Assembly (NCBI GenBank): GCA_029565415.1
Contig: JAKQOH010000147.1
Location: 1-22,970, forward strand
Direction of reading: 5' to 3'
From: Candidatus Rifleibacteriota bacterium
GTDB taxonomy: Bacteria; Riflebacteria; Ozemobacteria; Ozemobacterales; Ozemobacteraceae
DNA: 22,970 bases
Below the pieces are notes generated by a model. The model was not told the origin of the DNA, did no database searches, and saw only the letters and a list, made by a program, of their open reading frames with translations. Below, piece by piece: positions 7,444 through 15,778 of this stretch; position 1 is the first letter of the stretch, and each line of letters starts with the position of its first letter. Position numbers and translations under genes: made by a program.

Positions 7444-8106
7444 ATGAAACGACCGATCCTGATCGCCCCCTCGGTTCTTTCCGCGGATTTCGCCCGGCTT
7501 CACGAAGGTCTCGCCGCAATCGAGACGTCGGGAGCCCACTGGGTGCATCTCGACGTGATGGACGGCCACTTCGTGCCGAATCTCACCTTCGGCCCGCCCG
7601 TCATCGCCGCTCTGCGGCCGCATTCCCGGCTGCCGTTCGACGTGCATCTGATGATCGAAACCCCGCAGGAGTGGCTGTCGGCGTATCGGGATGCCGGTGC
7701 CGATCGTATCACGTTCCATCTCGAGGCGTGTCGCCATTCCCAGCGGTACCTGACGCGTGTCCGTGAACTCGGAGCGGCTTCGGGCATCAGCCTCAATCCG
7801 CAGACGTCGCTCGATGGCCTGGAATACCTGCTCGATGTGTGCGACCAGGTGCTGATCATGACCGTGAATCCGGGATTCGGCGGACAGGCGATGATCGAGC
7901 CGGTGCTCGGGAAGATTGCCCGGCTCCGCGAGATGATCGACCGTCTGGGCACGAAGACCCTGATCGAAGTTGACGGCGGCATCGACCGGAAATCCGCGCG
8001 AAAGATTATCGATGCCGGTGCCGATGTATTGGTTATGGGTTCTGCGTTTTTCCGAGATCAGGATAAATCCGGACTTGTGAGGGACGTCACGGCGCTCGCC
8101 ACCTGA
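7444..8106 (+). CDS. rpe: Ribulose-phosphate 3-epimerase
   Basis: Rpe interconverts D-ribulose 5-phosphate and D-xylulose 5-phosphate in the pentose phosphate pathway. The 220-residue TIM-barrel protein is full length. Signature motifs are seen in order: IAPSVLSADFARL at the N-terminus, VHLDVMDGHFVPNLTFGP (metal-binding His and Asp), FDVHLMI, MTVNPGFGGQ, and IEVDGGI with the second metal aspartate, then ADVLVMGSAFF in the phosphate-binding loop. The ATG lies seven bases after the stop of the kinase-like gene, so it is probably in the same transcript. A neighbourhood of rlmN, PASTA/PknB-type genes and rpe is common in bacteria, which makes the degenerate kinase here more notable. Confidence 0.95.
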   Translation: MKRPILIAPSVLSADFARLHEGLAAIETSGAHWVHLDVMDGHFVPNLTFGPPVIAALRPHSRLPFDVHLMIETPQEWLSAYRDAGADRITFHLEACRHSQRYLTRVRELGAASGISLNPQTSLDGLEYLLDVCDQVLIMTVNPGFGGQAMIEPVLGKIARLREMIDRLGTKTLIEVDGGIDRKSARKIIDAGADVLVMGSAFFRDQDKSGLVRDVTALAT

Positions 8107-8114
8107 ACGCCCCC

Positions 8115-8119
8115 GGAGG
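8115..8119 (+). promoter_or_regulatory. Shine-Dalgarno sequence deciding the TPR gene start
   Basis: GGAGG lies one base before a GTG at 8121 and four bases before the ATG at 8124. The one-base spacing excludes the GTG in practice, so the ATG was chosen as start. Confidence 0.55.
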
Positions 8120-8123
8120 TGTG

Positions 8124-9473
8124 ATGCTGGAACGACCGAAGGCTCTGCCCGAACTGCTCTCCTCGCTGGAGGAGCAGTGTCGTCTTGCGCCCGGGGATCT
8201 CGGTCTTCTTCAGAAGCTTGGCCGGCTGTATGTGCGGCAGGGAGCGTTCACCGAGGCGGCCGCGACGTATCGCCAGCTTCTGGCGATCGATCCGGCCCAG
8301 GTGACGGCGCTGGTCGAGCTGGGCATCTGTCTTGCCCGCCTTGGCTGTCATGATGAGGCGACCTTCTCGCTCGAACGGGCGCTGGAGATTCAGCCGCAGT
8401 CCTACTATGTCCTGCTTGCCTTCGCCAAGCTCAGCGAGCTGGCGGGAAACATCGAACGGCAACTCACCTTCCTGATGCGGGCCGCGAATGCCGCACCCGA
8501 CAGGGCCGACATCCGTCTCGCCCTGGGGGAGTTGCTGCGTCGCCACGGGGATTTCGCGGGGGCGGCGACCCAGTATGAAAAAGCGATCGAGATCACTCCC
8601 GATCTCGAAGCGGCCAGGTTCGGCCTCGCGGTTCTTCACATGCGCCGTGACCGCTTGAACGAGGCGATGGAGCAGTTCCGCCAGATCGTTGCCCGCAACC
8701 CCAGCGCCCACGATGCGCAGTTCAACCTTGGCCAGTGCCTGTATCGACAGGGAAAGTATGCTCTCGCGGCCGTTTCGCTCACGGCGGCGATGCGGGGGAT
8801 GCCGGAACATCCGGCGGCGATGCTGATGCTGGCCCGCTGCCGGTATCAGCTTGGCGATGCCGACCGGGCTCTCGTGATGATGGAGCGGCTGACCGAGCTC
8901 CAGCCTCAGAATCTCGAGCTGCTCGAGGAGCTGGGCCGTCTGTACCGCCAGGTCGGTGAAACCGACGCCGCGCGCGACGTGTATGCCCGGCTGGTCCGGC
9001 GTCATCCCGAGCGGGCCGCGTATGCCGTCACCCTGGCCGAGATCCTGAAAGAATCACGCAAATACGCCGAGGCGGCCGAAATACTCGAGGAGATGTTCCG
9101 GCATCATCCCGGCCATCTGGAAGGGCATCGGCTGCTCGGGGACGTCCTGTTCGAGCGCGGCCGTCTCAAGTCGGCCCTCGAGGAATACCGCAAAACCCTG
9201 ATGGTGCGCGAGACCTTCGAGCCGGGCCTGCGCGGCGCCGCGCTGGTGCTGCGCGCGCTTGGGGACCGGAAGGCCGAATACGAGATGCTCACCCGCCTGA
9301 TGACCTGCGGCGAGTTGCTGCCTGCCGACCTGTTCCGGCTCGGTCAGCTCGAGCGCGAGCTCGGGAACCCGACCAGCCTCGACCGGTTCCGCCGGGTCGC
9401 GGAACTCGCTCCCGAAACGGATCTGGCGCGCGAAGCCGAATACTACATCAGGCACAATACCAAGGCCGCCTGA
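8124..9473 (+). CDS. Tetratricopeptide repeat protein
   Basis: The 449-residue protein is made almost wholly of TPR helices. Repeats with the A-x-x-Y/L-x-x-A-L pattern are seen throughout, for example AFTEAAATYRQLLAIDP, HDEATFSLERALEIQP, DFAGAATQYEKAIEITP, RLNEAMEQFRQIVARNP, KYALAAVSLTAAM, YAEAAEILEEMFRHHP and RLKSALEEYRKTLMV. About ten to eleven repeats are present. No signal peptide or membrane segment is visible, so it is probably a cytoplasmic scaffold. It follows rpe by 17 bases in the same direction and is the last gene of the rlmN run. Its partners are not predictable from sequence; the neighbouring PASTA and kinase-like proteins are candidates by context only. A 7-base inverted repeat (9463-9469 / 9493-9499) spans the stop codon, but without a T-run. 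Confidence 0.85.
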   Translation: MLERPKALPELLSSLEEQCRLAPGDLGLLQKLGRLYVRQGAFTEAAATYRQLLAIDPAQVTALVELGICLARLGCHDEATFSLERALEIQPQSYYVLLAFAKLSELAGNIERQLTFLMRAANAAPDRADIRLALGELLRRHGDFAGAATQYEKAIEITPDLEAARFGLAVLHMRRDRLNEAMEQFRQIVARNPSAHDAQFNLGQCLYRQGKYALAAVSLTAAMRGMPEHPAAMLMLARCRYQLGDADRALVMMERLTELQPQNLELLEELGRLYRQVGETDAARDVYARLVRRHPERAAYAVTLAEILKESRKYAEAAEILEEMFRHHPGHLEGHRLLGDVLFERGRLKSALEEYRKTLMVRETFEPGLRGAALVLRALGDRKAEYEMLTRLMTCGELLPADLFRLGQLERELGNPTSLDRFRRVAELAPETDLAREAEYYIRHNTKAA

Positions 9474-9514
9474 TTCGTACGGTTCCCCGTCTGCGGCCTG
9501 GTGGCGCTGCGTTT

Positions 9515-9600
9515 CACACAGAGGCACCAAGACACGAAAGGTTGACGAACCACAGAGGCACCGGGACACAGAGAAAACGCTTCTTCCCAACTCTGTGTCT
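9515..9600 (+). repeat. CACAGAGGCACC-type dispersed repeat with inverted arms
   Basis: The 12-mer CACAGAGGCACC occurs at 9517-9528 and again 34 bases on at 9551-9562, each followed by a GACAC-containing tail. The second copy continues into GACACAGAG (9565-9573), which pairs perfectly with CTCTGTGTC (9591-9599) over a 17-base loop. The 11-mer ACAGAGGCACC also occurs at 18254-18264, directly after a 31-base palindrome. The sequence resembles intergenic ACACAGAG-rich repeats I recall from many unrelated bacterial genomes. No function is assigned. Confidence 0.75.
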
Positions 9601-9610
9601 GGTATGTGGG

Positions 9611-9642
9611 TTTCGTCACAAGAACCGATCCGCAGATGAAAT
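9611..9642 (-). repeat. Second copy of the ATCTGCG element, reversed
   Basis: Read on the - strand this is ATTT, one CATCTGCGG unit, then ATCGGTTCTTGTGACGAAA. It matches 3677-3726 except for three base changes and the absence of two 9-base units. The shared core is far too long for chance. Confidence 0.8.
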
Positions 9643-9797
9643 CCTGAGCATCTTCAGCAATGGAGTTTGCGGCGCATACGGAAAATCAGGTGGTTCCAGG
9701 TATATGCTCCAGACAATTCTTCCGTTGCTCTTCGTCTGCGGATGCGGTCCCGGGATCTGCAATTTCAGCGGAAATTCGTGGGAAGGATGGTTCGTGA

Positions 9798-10841
9798 TCA
9801 GCGTGTTTCGGCGTGGCGGCAGGGGTGGAGAAGGCCGGACATCAGGAGCTGGTCGGCCAGGACGCAAGCGGCCATCGCCTCGGCGATCGGGATGACGCGG
9901 GGGGTGAAGTTCCGGTCGAACCGGCCCTGGTAGGCCATGGTGACCGGCTCCCGACGCCCGGCATGAACCGTCCGCTGGGGCGTCAGGATGGTCGGGGTGG
10001 GTTTGACGGCCAGCCGGAACACCAGCTCGCCCCCCGTCGATATCCCCCCGAGCACGCCCCCGCAATTATTGCCATCAGTATATATCTTGCCGTCTTCATC
10101 GCAGCCGAACGGGTCGTTGTGTTCGCTGCCGGTCATGCGGGCGGCCTCGAAGCCTCGTCCCGTCTCGACCCCCTTGACGCCGCCGATCGAGAGGAAGGCC
10201 CGGCCCAGATCCGCGTGCAGTTTGCCGAACACGGGACGGCCGATGCCTGCCGGGACGCCGGTGATCCGGAGCTCGATGATGCCGCCGGTGCTTTCCCCGC
10301 GCTCGCCTAGCTCAAGGGCTTTGCTCCGTGCGGCTTCGAGCGAGGCGGCATCCGTCACGGGCAGACCGGCGAGCTCCAGGATGCGGCCGTCGAACCGGAT
10401 GCCGAGGTCATGGATCAGTTTCCGGGCAACGGCTCCGGCCGCGAGCCGGGCGATGCATTCGCGGCCCGAAGAACGGGAGCCGCCCCGGTAATCGGTGTGA
10501 CCGAACCGGGCGAGCCAGGTGAAATCGGCATGGCCCGGCCGGAGCGTGTCGCGGCCGGCCTCGTAGGAGAGGGGGCGGGCATCGTTATTCCAGATGATGA
10601 TCGAGATCGGCGTGCCGATCGTTTTCCCTTCGAACAGCCCCGAGAGGATCTCGAACCGGTTGGTCTCGCCTCGGGGCGTTCCGAGGTCGTGATCGGGGAC
10701 ATCCCGGTCGAGCTGGGCGCGGATGTCGGAAGGTTCGAGGCTCAGCCCCGCGGGGCAGCCGTCGATGACGGCACCCAGAGCCGGTCCGTGTGATTCCCCC
10801 CAGGTCGTGATCCTGAACAAGGTTCCGAAACTGTTCGACAT
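9798..10841 (-). CDS. aroC: Chorismate synthase
   Basis: AroC converts 5-enolpyruvylshikimate 3-phosphate to chorismate with reduced FMN, the last step of the shikimate pathway. The 347-residue product has normal length. Conserved blocks are seen in order: MSNSFGTLFRITTWGESHGP with the first active-site histidine, RPGHADFTW with the second, the YRGGSRSSGRE signature, SEHNDPF, GGISTGGELVFRLAVKPTPT, and a C-terminal GRFDRNFTPRVIPIAEAM block. In better-known enzymes the last block usually begins GRHDP; here the His is Phe, a variant I cannot judge without an alignment. The frame stays open upstream of 10841, but that part is antisense to the HEAT gene and shows no homology, so the ATG at 10841 is the start. 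Only a weak GGGAAAG precedes it. aroE lies 5 kb away on the same strand. Confidence 0.95.
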   Translation of the reverse strand: MSNSFGTLFRITTWGESHGPALGAVIDGCPAGLSLEPSDIRAQLDRDVPDHDLGTPRGETNRFEILSGLFEGKTIGTPISIIIWNNDARPLSYEAGRDTLRPGHADFTWLARFGHTDYRGGSRSSGRECIARLAAGAVARKLIHDLGIRFDGRILELAGLPVTDAASLEAARSKALELGERGESTGGIIELRITGVPAGIGRPVFGKLHADLGRAFLSIGGVKGVETGRGFEAARMTGSEHNDPFGCDEDGKIYTDGNNCGGVLGGISTGGELVFRLAVKPTPTILTPQRTVHAGRREPVTMAYQGRFDRNFTPRVIPIAEAMAACVLADQLLMSGLLHPCRHAETR

Positions 10842-10879
10842 GGCTGCTGCTTTCCCGGCTGCGAACGGCTGCCGACACA

Positions 10880-10888
10880 TGCTAGAAT
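10880..10888 (+). promoter_or_regulatory. Extended -10 promoter of the HEAT-repeat gene
   Basis: TGCTAGAAT holds a TG, one base, then TAGAAT (10883-10888; 5 of 6 to TATAAT). The predicted start of transcription is about 10895, some 44 bases before the ATG at 10939. No good -35 is seen. The element forms an inverted repeat with the promoter of aroC. Confidence 0.5.
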
Positions 10889-10899
10889 GATTCGCGACG

Positions 10900-10928
10900 A
10901 TTGTAGCAGATCCCATCCGGTCTCCGAA
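10900..10928 (-). promoter_or_regulatory. Promoter of aroC
   Basis: On the - strand an extended -10, TGCTACAAT (TG then TACAAT at 10905-10900, 5 of 6 to consensus), lies 17 bases after a weak -35 TTCGGA (10928-10923). The predicted start is about 10893, giving aroC a leader of about 50 bases. Confidence 0.5.
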
Positions 10929-10938
10929 AGGGTCCCTC

Positions 10939-11598
10939 ATGAATCCGCAGGACGAGCGCCGACTCGAGACGATTCTCGCCGAGGCCCGGGCTGTTGGCCG
11001 GCTTCCCGACGACGCCCGCCCCCTCATCCGGGAGATGTTTGAGCGCAGCCTGACCGAGAACATCCCCGACTGGCTCCTGGATGGCCTTGCGGCGCTTCCC
11101 GGCGAAGTCGGGTTCATCCGGGACTGCCTCGCGGCGCAGGAAGAGGCCATCCGCCGGGAAATGGCGCAGGTGTGCGCGCCGGACAACGGCCCGTTTCTCG
11201 AGCTCCTTCGCCGGATAGGCGAGTTCCAGGCGTCAGGGGAAGTGGAGTCGGTGCTGGAGCGATCCCGGGCGGTCGACCCCGCTCTTCGTGGAGCGGCTCT
11301 GCTCCGCCTGGGGGAATGCCGCGCCGAAGGGGTCGGCCAGCGGATTCTCGAGGGATTCCTCGATCCCGAGCCGTACGTACGGAAGTGCGCGGTCGAAGCC
11401 GTGTTTTTGAGTCTCGGCGGCCGGGGCGTGAACGCGTTCGAGCGGTTGCTCGAAACGGAGCGGGATCCCGAGGTGCGTCAGGCGGCCGTGATCAGCCTCG
11501 TGCGCTCCGGGCCGGTGGGGCAGCGCGTGCTCGAGCGCATCAGGCCGTCGCTGACCCGAAGCGAGCAGAATTATACCATGAGAAATATATCGGTCTGA
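10939..11598 (+). CDS. HEAT-repeat protein of unknown function
   Basis: The 219-residue protein is helical, acidic and basic in alternation, with no signal peptide or membrane segment. From about residue 110 on, two or three HEAT-like repeats are visible, each with the pattern of paired helices containing D-P-x-V/L-R-x-A-A: VDPALRGAALLRLGE, LDPEPYVRKCAVEAVFLSLGG and RDPEVRQAAVISLVRSG. The N-terminal half (about 1-100) is helical but not recognised. HEAT repeats are protein-binding solenoids, so a scaffold or adaptor role is likely, with no known partner. The gene diverges from aroC and ends exactly where the - strand prepilin-peptidase homologue ends; the two stop codons touch with no bases between. 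The last codons (AAT TAT ACC ATG AGA AAT ATA) are AT-rich and unlike the rest of the gene. Confidence 0.75.
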   Translation: MNPQDERRLETILAEARAVGRLPDDARPLIREMFERSLTENIPDWLLDGLAALPGEVGFIRDCLAAQEEAIRREMAQVCAPDNGPFLELLRRIGEFQASGEVESVLERSRAVDPALRGAALLRLGECRAEGVGQRILEGFLDPEPYVRKCAVEAVFLSLGGRGVNAFERLLETERDPEVRQAAVISLVRSGPVGQRVLERIRPSLTRSEQNYTMRNISV

Positions 11599-12351
11599 TT
11601 ACCAGCCGAATCCGCCGGTCCAGACACAGGCGGCGATCCCCGCGAGATTCCAGAAAAACATCGCCGTCACGGCTGCGTTTCGTGCGGTTGCGCCCGTTTT
11701 CAGGGCGGGCAGAAGGGCAAGGGCGAGGAGGAGCGGGAACAGGCCCCCGAGGTGAAAGGTGCTCACGAGTCCCGCCGTGGCCGCTCCGAACCAGGTCAGC
11801 GGCTGAAGTTGGGGGTGCCGAAGCCGGATGATCATTCCGGCGACGACTCCGCCTGCCAGGGCGACGCCCCAGGCTGCTGCGTTCACCGGAGCCACGAGGA
11901 GGCCGAGCAGGAGACGGTAGCCGAGAGGCCAGAGGAAGGGGCTTGGCGAGACGGCTTCCTGCCGCAGGTGCATGATCGAGACGATGAGCCAGATGAGCGA
12001 CCAGGCGGCGGTGGCGACGAACGCCGGCGACAGGCCGTGGTGGGCGAACGCGCTTCCCGTCAGTGCCGCGGCGGTCGCCTCGACGAGCGGATACTGGATC
12101 GAGATCGGGGCGCGGCAGTACCGGCACCGGCCCAGCAGGAGCACCCAGCCGAAAACGGGGATCAGATCGAGCGGTGACAGCTGGTGCTTGCAGTGGGGGC
12201 AGCAGGAGGGCGGGAATACGACGGACCGGCCCTCGGCCATGCGCAGGATGACGACATTGCTGAAACTGCCCAACAGGCTTCCGAGCATCGTGAAGAAGAC
12301 GGTCAGGAATGGCTGGAGCAGATCGGGGGCGAGGGGCGCGGATTCCGGCAT
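11599..12351 (-). CDS. Prepilin peptidase-like protein lacking catalytic aspartates
   Basis: The 250-residue polytopic membrane protein is a PilD/A24-family homologue. The N-terminal domain is intact: a first helix with LGSLLGSFSNVVILRM, then a zinc-type CPHC (C51, C54) and CRYC (C76, C79), and the family segment PISIQYPLVEATAAAL. This part belongs to the domain associated with N-methylation of the mature pilin. The C-terminal membrane domain should carry two catalytic aspartates, in IDLR-type and GxGDxK-type motifs. Here the first reads SIMHLRQEA (Asp replaced by H128), and the second region reads QPLTWFGAATAGL. The only aspartates in the whole protein are D10 and D62. Protease activity is therefore unlikely. 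It lies downstream of the pilin gene on the same strand but behind a strong terminator, and has no visible Shine-Dalgarno sequence. Confidence 0.85.
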   Translation of the reverse strand: MPESAPLAPDLLQPFLTVFFTMLGSLLGSFSNVVILRMAEGRSVVFPPSCCPHCKHQLSPLDLIPVFGWVLLLGRCRYCRAPISIQYPLVEATAAALTGSAFAHHGLSPAFVATAAWSLIWLIVSIMHLRQEAVSPSPFLWPLGYRLLLGLLVAPVNAAAWGVALAGGVVAGMIIRLRHPQLQPLTWFGAATAGLVSTFHLGGLFPLLLALALLPALKTGATARNAAVTAMFFWNLAGIAACVWTGGFGW

Positions 12352-12384
12352 GTGCCAAGGCTAGCAGGAAGCGGGAACCGCGTC

Positions 12385-12417
12385 AAAAGAAAAAAGGGCG
12401 AAATTGCTTTCGCCCTT
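12385..12417 (-). terminator. Intrinsic terminator of the pilin gene
   Basis: On the - strand a perfect 10-base stem AAGGGCGAAA/TTTCGCCCTT (12394-12403 with 12408-12417, loop of four) is followed by TTTTCTTTT (12393-12385). It begins 19 bases after the pilin stop. This is a textbook rho-independent terminator and cuts the pilin transcript off from the prepilin-peptidase-like gene. Confidence 0.9.
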
Positions 12418-12435
12418 CTTCACCCAAAGAAACAG

Positions 12436-12789
12436 TTACCTGTTGTCTTCGACCCAGCCGTGGACCGTGCAGTAGATACGACCCTGACCGGTAAGGTCAG
12501 CGCCGTTGTAGCTGCAGTTGGTTTCAGGCTTGGAGATGCCGCCCTTCAGGTAGTTGTTCGTGGACAGCTTGGAAATGACGGCGTCGCTCATGGTGCTTTC
12601 CATATTCGAGTTGTCCATGTTGTACATCTCGATGGCGCCCAGGAGAACGCGGATGTTGGCGTAGCACGCCTTTTCGCGAGCCTGCTCACGAGCCTTCCGG
12701 AAGTTCGGGATGGCGATGGCCGCCAGAATACCGATAATGGCAATAACGATCATAAGTTCAATCAGGGTGAAACCACGTCGCTTCATCAT
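12436..12789 (-). CDS. Type IV-like pilin (prepilin with class III leader)
   Basis: The 117-residue prepilin has a very short basic leader MMKRRG, with cleavage expected after the glycine. The mature N-terminus is FTLIELMIVIAIIGILAAIAIP, with the key Glu at position 5. This hydrophobic helix anchors the subunit in the membrane and packs it in the fibre. The helix continues as NFRKAREQAREKACYANIRV, followed by a small globular part with three cysteines (in KACYAN, ETNCSYNG and RIYCTVHG), the last two a candidate disulfide pair near the C-terminus. A perfect AGGAGG is eight bases before the first ATG (12789) and eleven before the second, so the first is preferred. The gene has its own promoter candidate and a strong terminator, fitting an abundant structural subunit. 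It could be a major pilin or a pseudopilin; the adjoining pilB and pilT favour a true pilus. Confidence 0.9.
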   Translation of the reverse strand: MMKRRGFTLIELMIVIAIIGILAAIAIPNFRKAREQAREKACYANIRVLLGAIEMYNMDNSNMESTMSDAVISKLSTNNYLKGGISKPETNCSYNGADLTGQGRIYCTVHGWVEDNR

Positions 12790-12797
12790 AGTTTTCA

Positions 12798-12803
12798 CCT
12801 CCT
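12798..12803 (-). promoter_or_regulatory. Shine-Dalgarno sequence of the pilin gene
   Basis: On the - strand AGGAGG, within AAAGGAGGTGA (a near-perfect match to the 16S rRNA 3' end), lies eight bases before the ATG at 12789. It is the strongest ribosome-binding site seen in the window. Confidence 0.85.
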
Positions 12804-12826
12804 TTCTTTTCATCTTTCCCATCTCA

Positions 12827-12855
12827 AGAGTACTGATGGTTGCTGCGGGTGTCAA
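12827..12855 (-). promoter_or_regulatory. Candidate sigma70-type promoter of the pilin gene
   Basis: On the - strand a perfect TTGACA (12855-12850), a 17-base spacer and TACTCT (12832-12827, 3 of 6) precede the pilin start by about 38 bases. The weak -10 beside a perfect -35 is compatible with activator control. No sigma54 GG-N10-GC box was recognised here, although many pilin genes use one. Confidence 0.45.
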
Positions 12856-12878
12856 GGTACCCCGTGGGCCGGCGCGGG

Positions 12879-12897
12879 AAGGGCTTCGTCAGCCCTT
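12879..12897 (-). terminator. Small hairpin at the pilT stop codon
   Basis: On the - strand AAGGGCT and AGCCCTT pair around a five-base loop that contains the pilT stop codon. No T-run follows, so termination would be weak. It may partly separate pilT from the pilin transcript. Confidence 0.3.
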
Positions 12898-13947
12898 GAG
12901 CATGCGCTCGAGCTCCTTCGGGTGCATCGTGTGGATCATGGCTTCCTCGAGGGTGATGTCGCCGCGCATGTAGAGGTCGCGCAGGGACTGCTCGAAGGTG
13001 ATCATGCCTTCGTTCTGGCTGGTCTGCATGATGGTGTAGAGGCCGGAGATCTTCTGTTCACGGATACAGTTCGCCACGGCGGGGTTGCCGGTCAGCACCT
13101 CGCAGCAGACGACTCGGCCCTTGCCGCTCGCGATCGGGAGGAGCTGCTGGGCGACGACGGCTCGCAGGGTGAACGAGAGCTGGGACCGGATCTGCGGCTG
13201 TTGGTGGGGCGGGAAGATGTCGATGATGCGGTTGATCGTCTGGGCGGCATCCGTCGTGTGCAGGGTGCCGAAGACGAGGTGGCCCGTTTCGGCCATCGTC
13301 AGGGCCGTGCTGACGGTTTCGAGATCGCGCATTTCGCCGACGAGGATGACGTCGGGGTCTTCGCGCAGCACGTGGCGCAGGGCCTCGCTGAACGAGTGGG
13401 TGTCGATGCCCAGCTCGCGCTGGTTGACCACCGACCGCTTGTGGTAATGCAGATACTCGATCGGGTCCTCGACCGTGATGATGTGGCACCGCTGCTCTTC
13501 GTTGATGATGTTGATCAGCGAGGCGAGCGAGGTCGATTTGCCCGACCCCGTGGGGCCGGTGAACAGCACCAGGCCCTTGTGCAGTTTCGTGAACTCGCGG
13601 ATCTTCGCGGGGAGGCGCAGCTCCTCGATCGTGGGGATCTTGGTCGGGATGACGCGGAACGCCGCCCCGATGCAGCCGCGCTGTTTGTAGACGTTGACGC
13701 GGAATCGGCCGAAGCCGTGGACCGAGTAGGAGAGATCGAGTTCGAACTTCTCCTCGAACTCCTTCTGCTGCTCGGCGGTCAGCATGTTGTAGATCAGAGA
13801 TCGCGTATCCATCGGCGTCAGCACGTCGAGATCCGTGGGGACCAGTTCGCCGTCGACGCGGATGACGGGAGGAGTGCCGACGGTGATGTGGAGATCCGAG
13901 GCCTCGTTTTCGATGACCAGATTCAGTAGATCGTTGAGGACGAACAT
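12889..13947 (-). CDS. pilT: Type IV pilus retraction ATPase PilT
   Basis: PilT is the hexameric cytoplasmic ATPase that powers pilus depolymerisation for twitching and DNA uptake. The 352-residue protein has the usual length and all signature motifs. They are an N-terminal domain starting MFVLNDLLNLVIENEASDLHI, Walker A GPTGSGKS (131-138), an Asp box in TVEDPIEYLH, Walker B DPDVILVGEMRD (about 197-208), and the His box HLVFGTLHT (223-231). The C-terminal NCIREQKI segment (about 293-300) corresponds to the retraction-specific AIRNLIRE motif, which separates PilT from PilB. The start is supported by AGGAG nine bases upstream. It follows pilB by 63 bases on the same strand. A 13-base palindrome overlaps its ribosome-binding site. 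PilC, the usual third member of this cluster, is absent from the window. Confidence 0.95.
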   Translation of the reverse strand: MFVLNDLLNLVIENEASDLHITVGTPPVIRVDGELVPTDLDVLTPMDTRSLIYNMLTAEQQKEFEEKFELDLSYSVHGFGRFRVNVYKQRGCIGAAFRVIPTKIPTIEELRLPAKIREFTKLHKGLVLFTGPTGSGKSTSLASLINIINEEQRCHIITVEDPIEYLHYHKRSVVNQRELGIDTHSFSEALRHVLREDPDVILVGEMRDLETVSTALTMAETGHLVFGTLHTTDAAQTINRIIDIFPPHQQPQIRSQLSFTLRAVVAQQLLPIASGKGRVVCCEVLTGNPAVANCIREQKISGLYTIMQTSQNEGMITFEQSLRDLYMRGDITLEEAMIHTMHPKELERMLKG

Positions 13948-13959
13948 TCCCTGACACTC

Positions 13960-13972
13960 CTGTTCAGAACAG
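13960..13972 (-). promoter_or_regulatory. 13-base palindrome over the pilT ribosome-binding site
   Basis: CTGTTC-A-GAACAG is a perfect dyad in the gap between pilB and pilT. One arm shares two bases with the AGGAG of pilT. It could be an operator or a small hairpin that hides the ribosome-binding site. A TTGTTA/TAACAA inverted repeat lies just upstream in an AT-rich patch. The function is inferred only. Confidence 0.35.
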
Positions 13973-14010
13973 CTTCTTTGTTATATATCTCTAACAATTT
14001 GTAATGGCGA

Positions 14011-15762
<1,752 letters not shown>

Positions 15763-15778
15763 TCCTGCAAGTTCCTTC

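Larger units (their letters stand above)
9474..9797. other. Non-coding region assembled from dispersed-repeat modules
   Basis: These 324 bases separate the TPR gene (+) and the end of aroC (-). From left to right they hold two direct copies of CACAGAGGCACC (9517-9528 and 9551-9562), an inverted repeat GACACAGAG/CTCTGTGTC (9565-9573 / 9591-9599), a reverse copy of the ATCTGCG element (9611-9642) and a small inverted repeat AATTTC/GAAATT (9761-9776). No gene with credible codon use is visible. Open frames here read NHRGTGTQRK-like peptides, which are translations of the repeat. No intrinsic terminator for either flanking gene was found. Confidence 0.7.

Noticed and set aside
9463..9499. 7-base inverted repeat around the TPR stop as a terminator
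   Set aside because: The 23-base loop and the lack of a T-run make termination unlikely.
9542..9895. Small ORF starting MTNHRGTGTQRK
   Set aside because: It is a translation of the CACAGAGGCACC/GACACAGAG repeat and runs into the antisense of aroC.
12184..13929. 581-codon open frame on the + strand spanning the pilD-like, pilin and pilT genes
   Set aside because: It runs through three genes and the pilin terminator in antisense, with compositionally biased sequence and no family motif.
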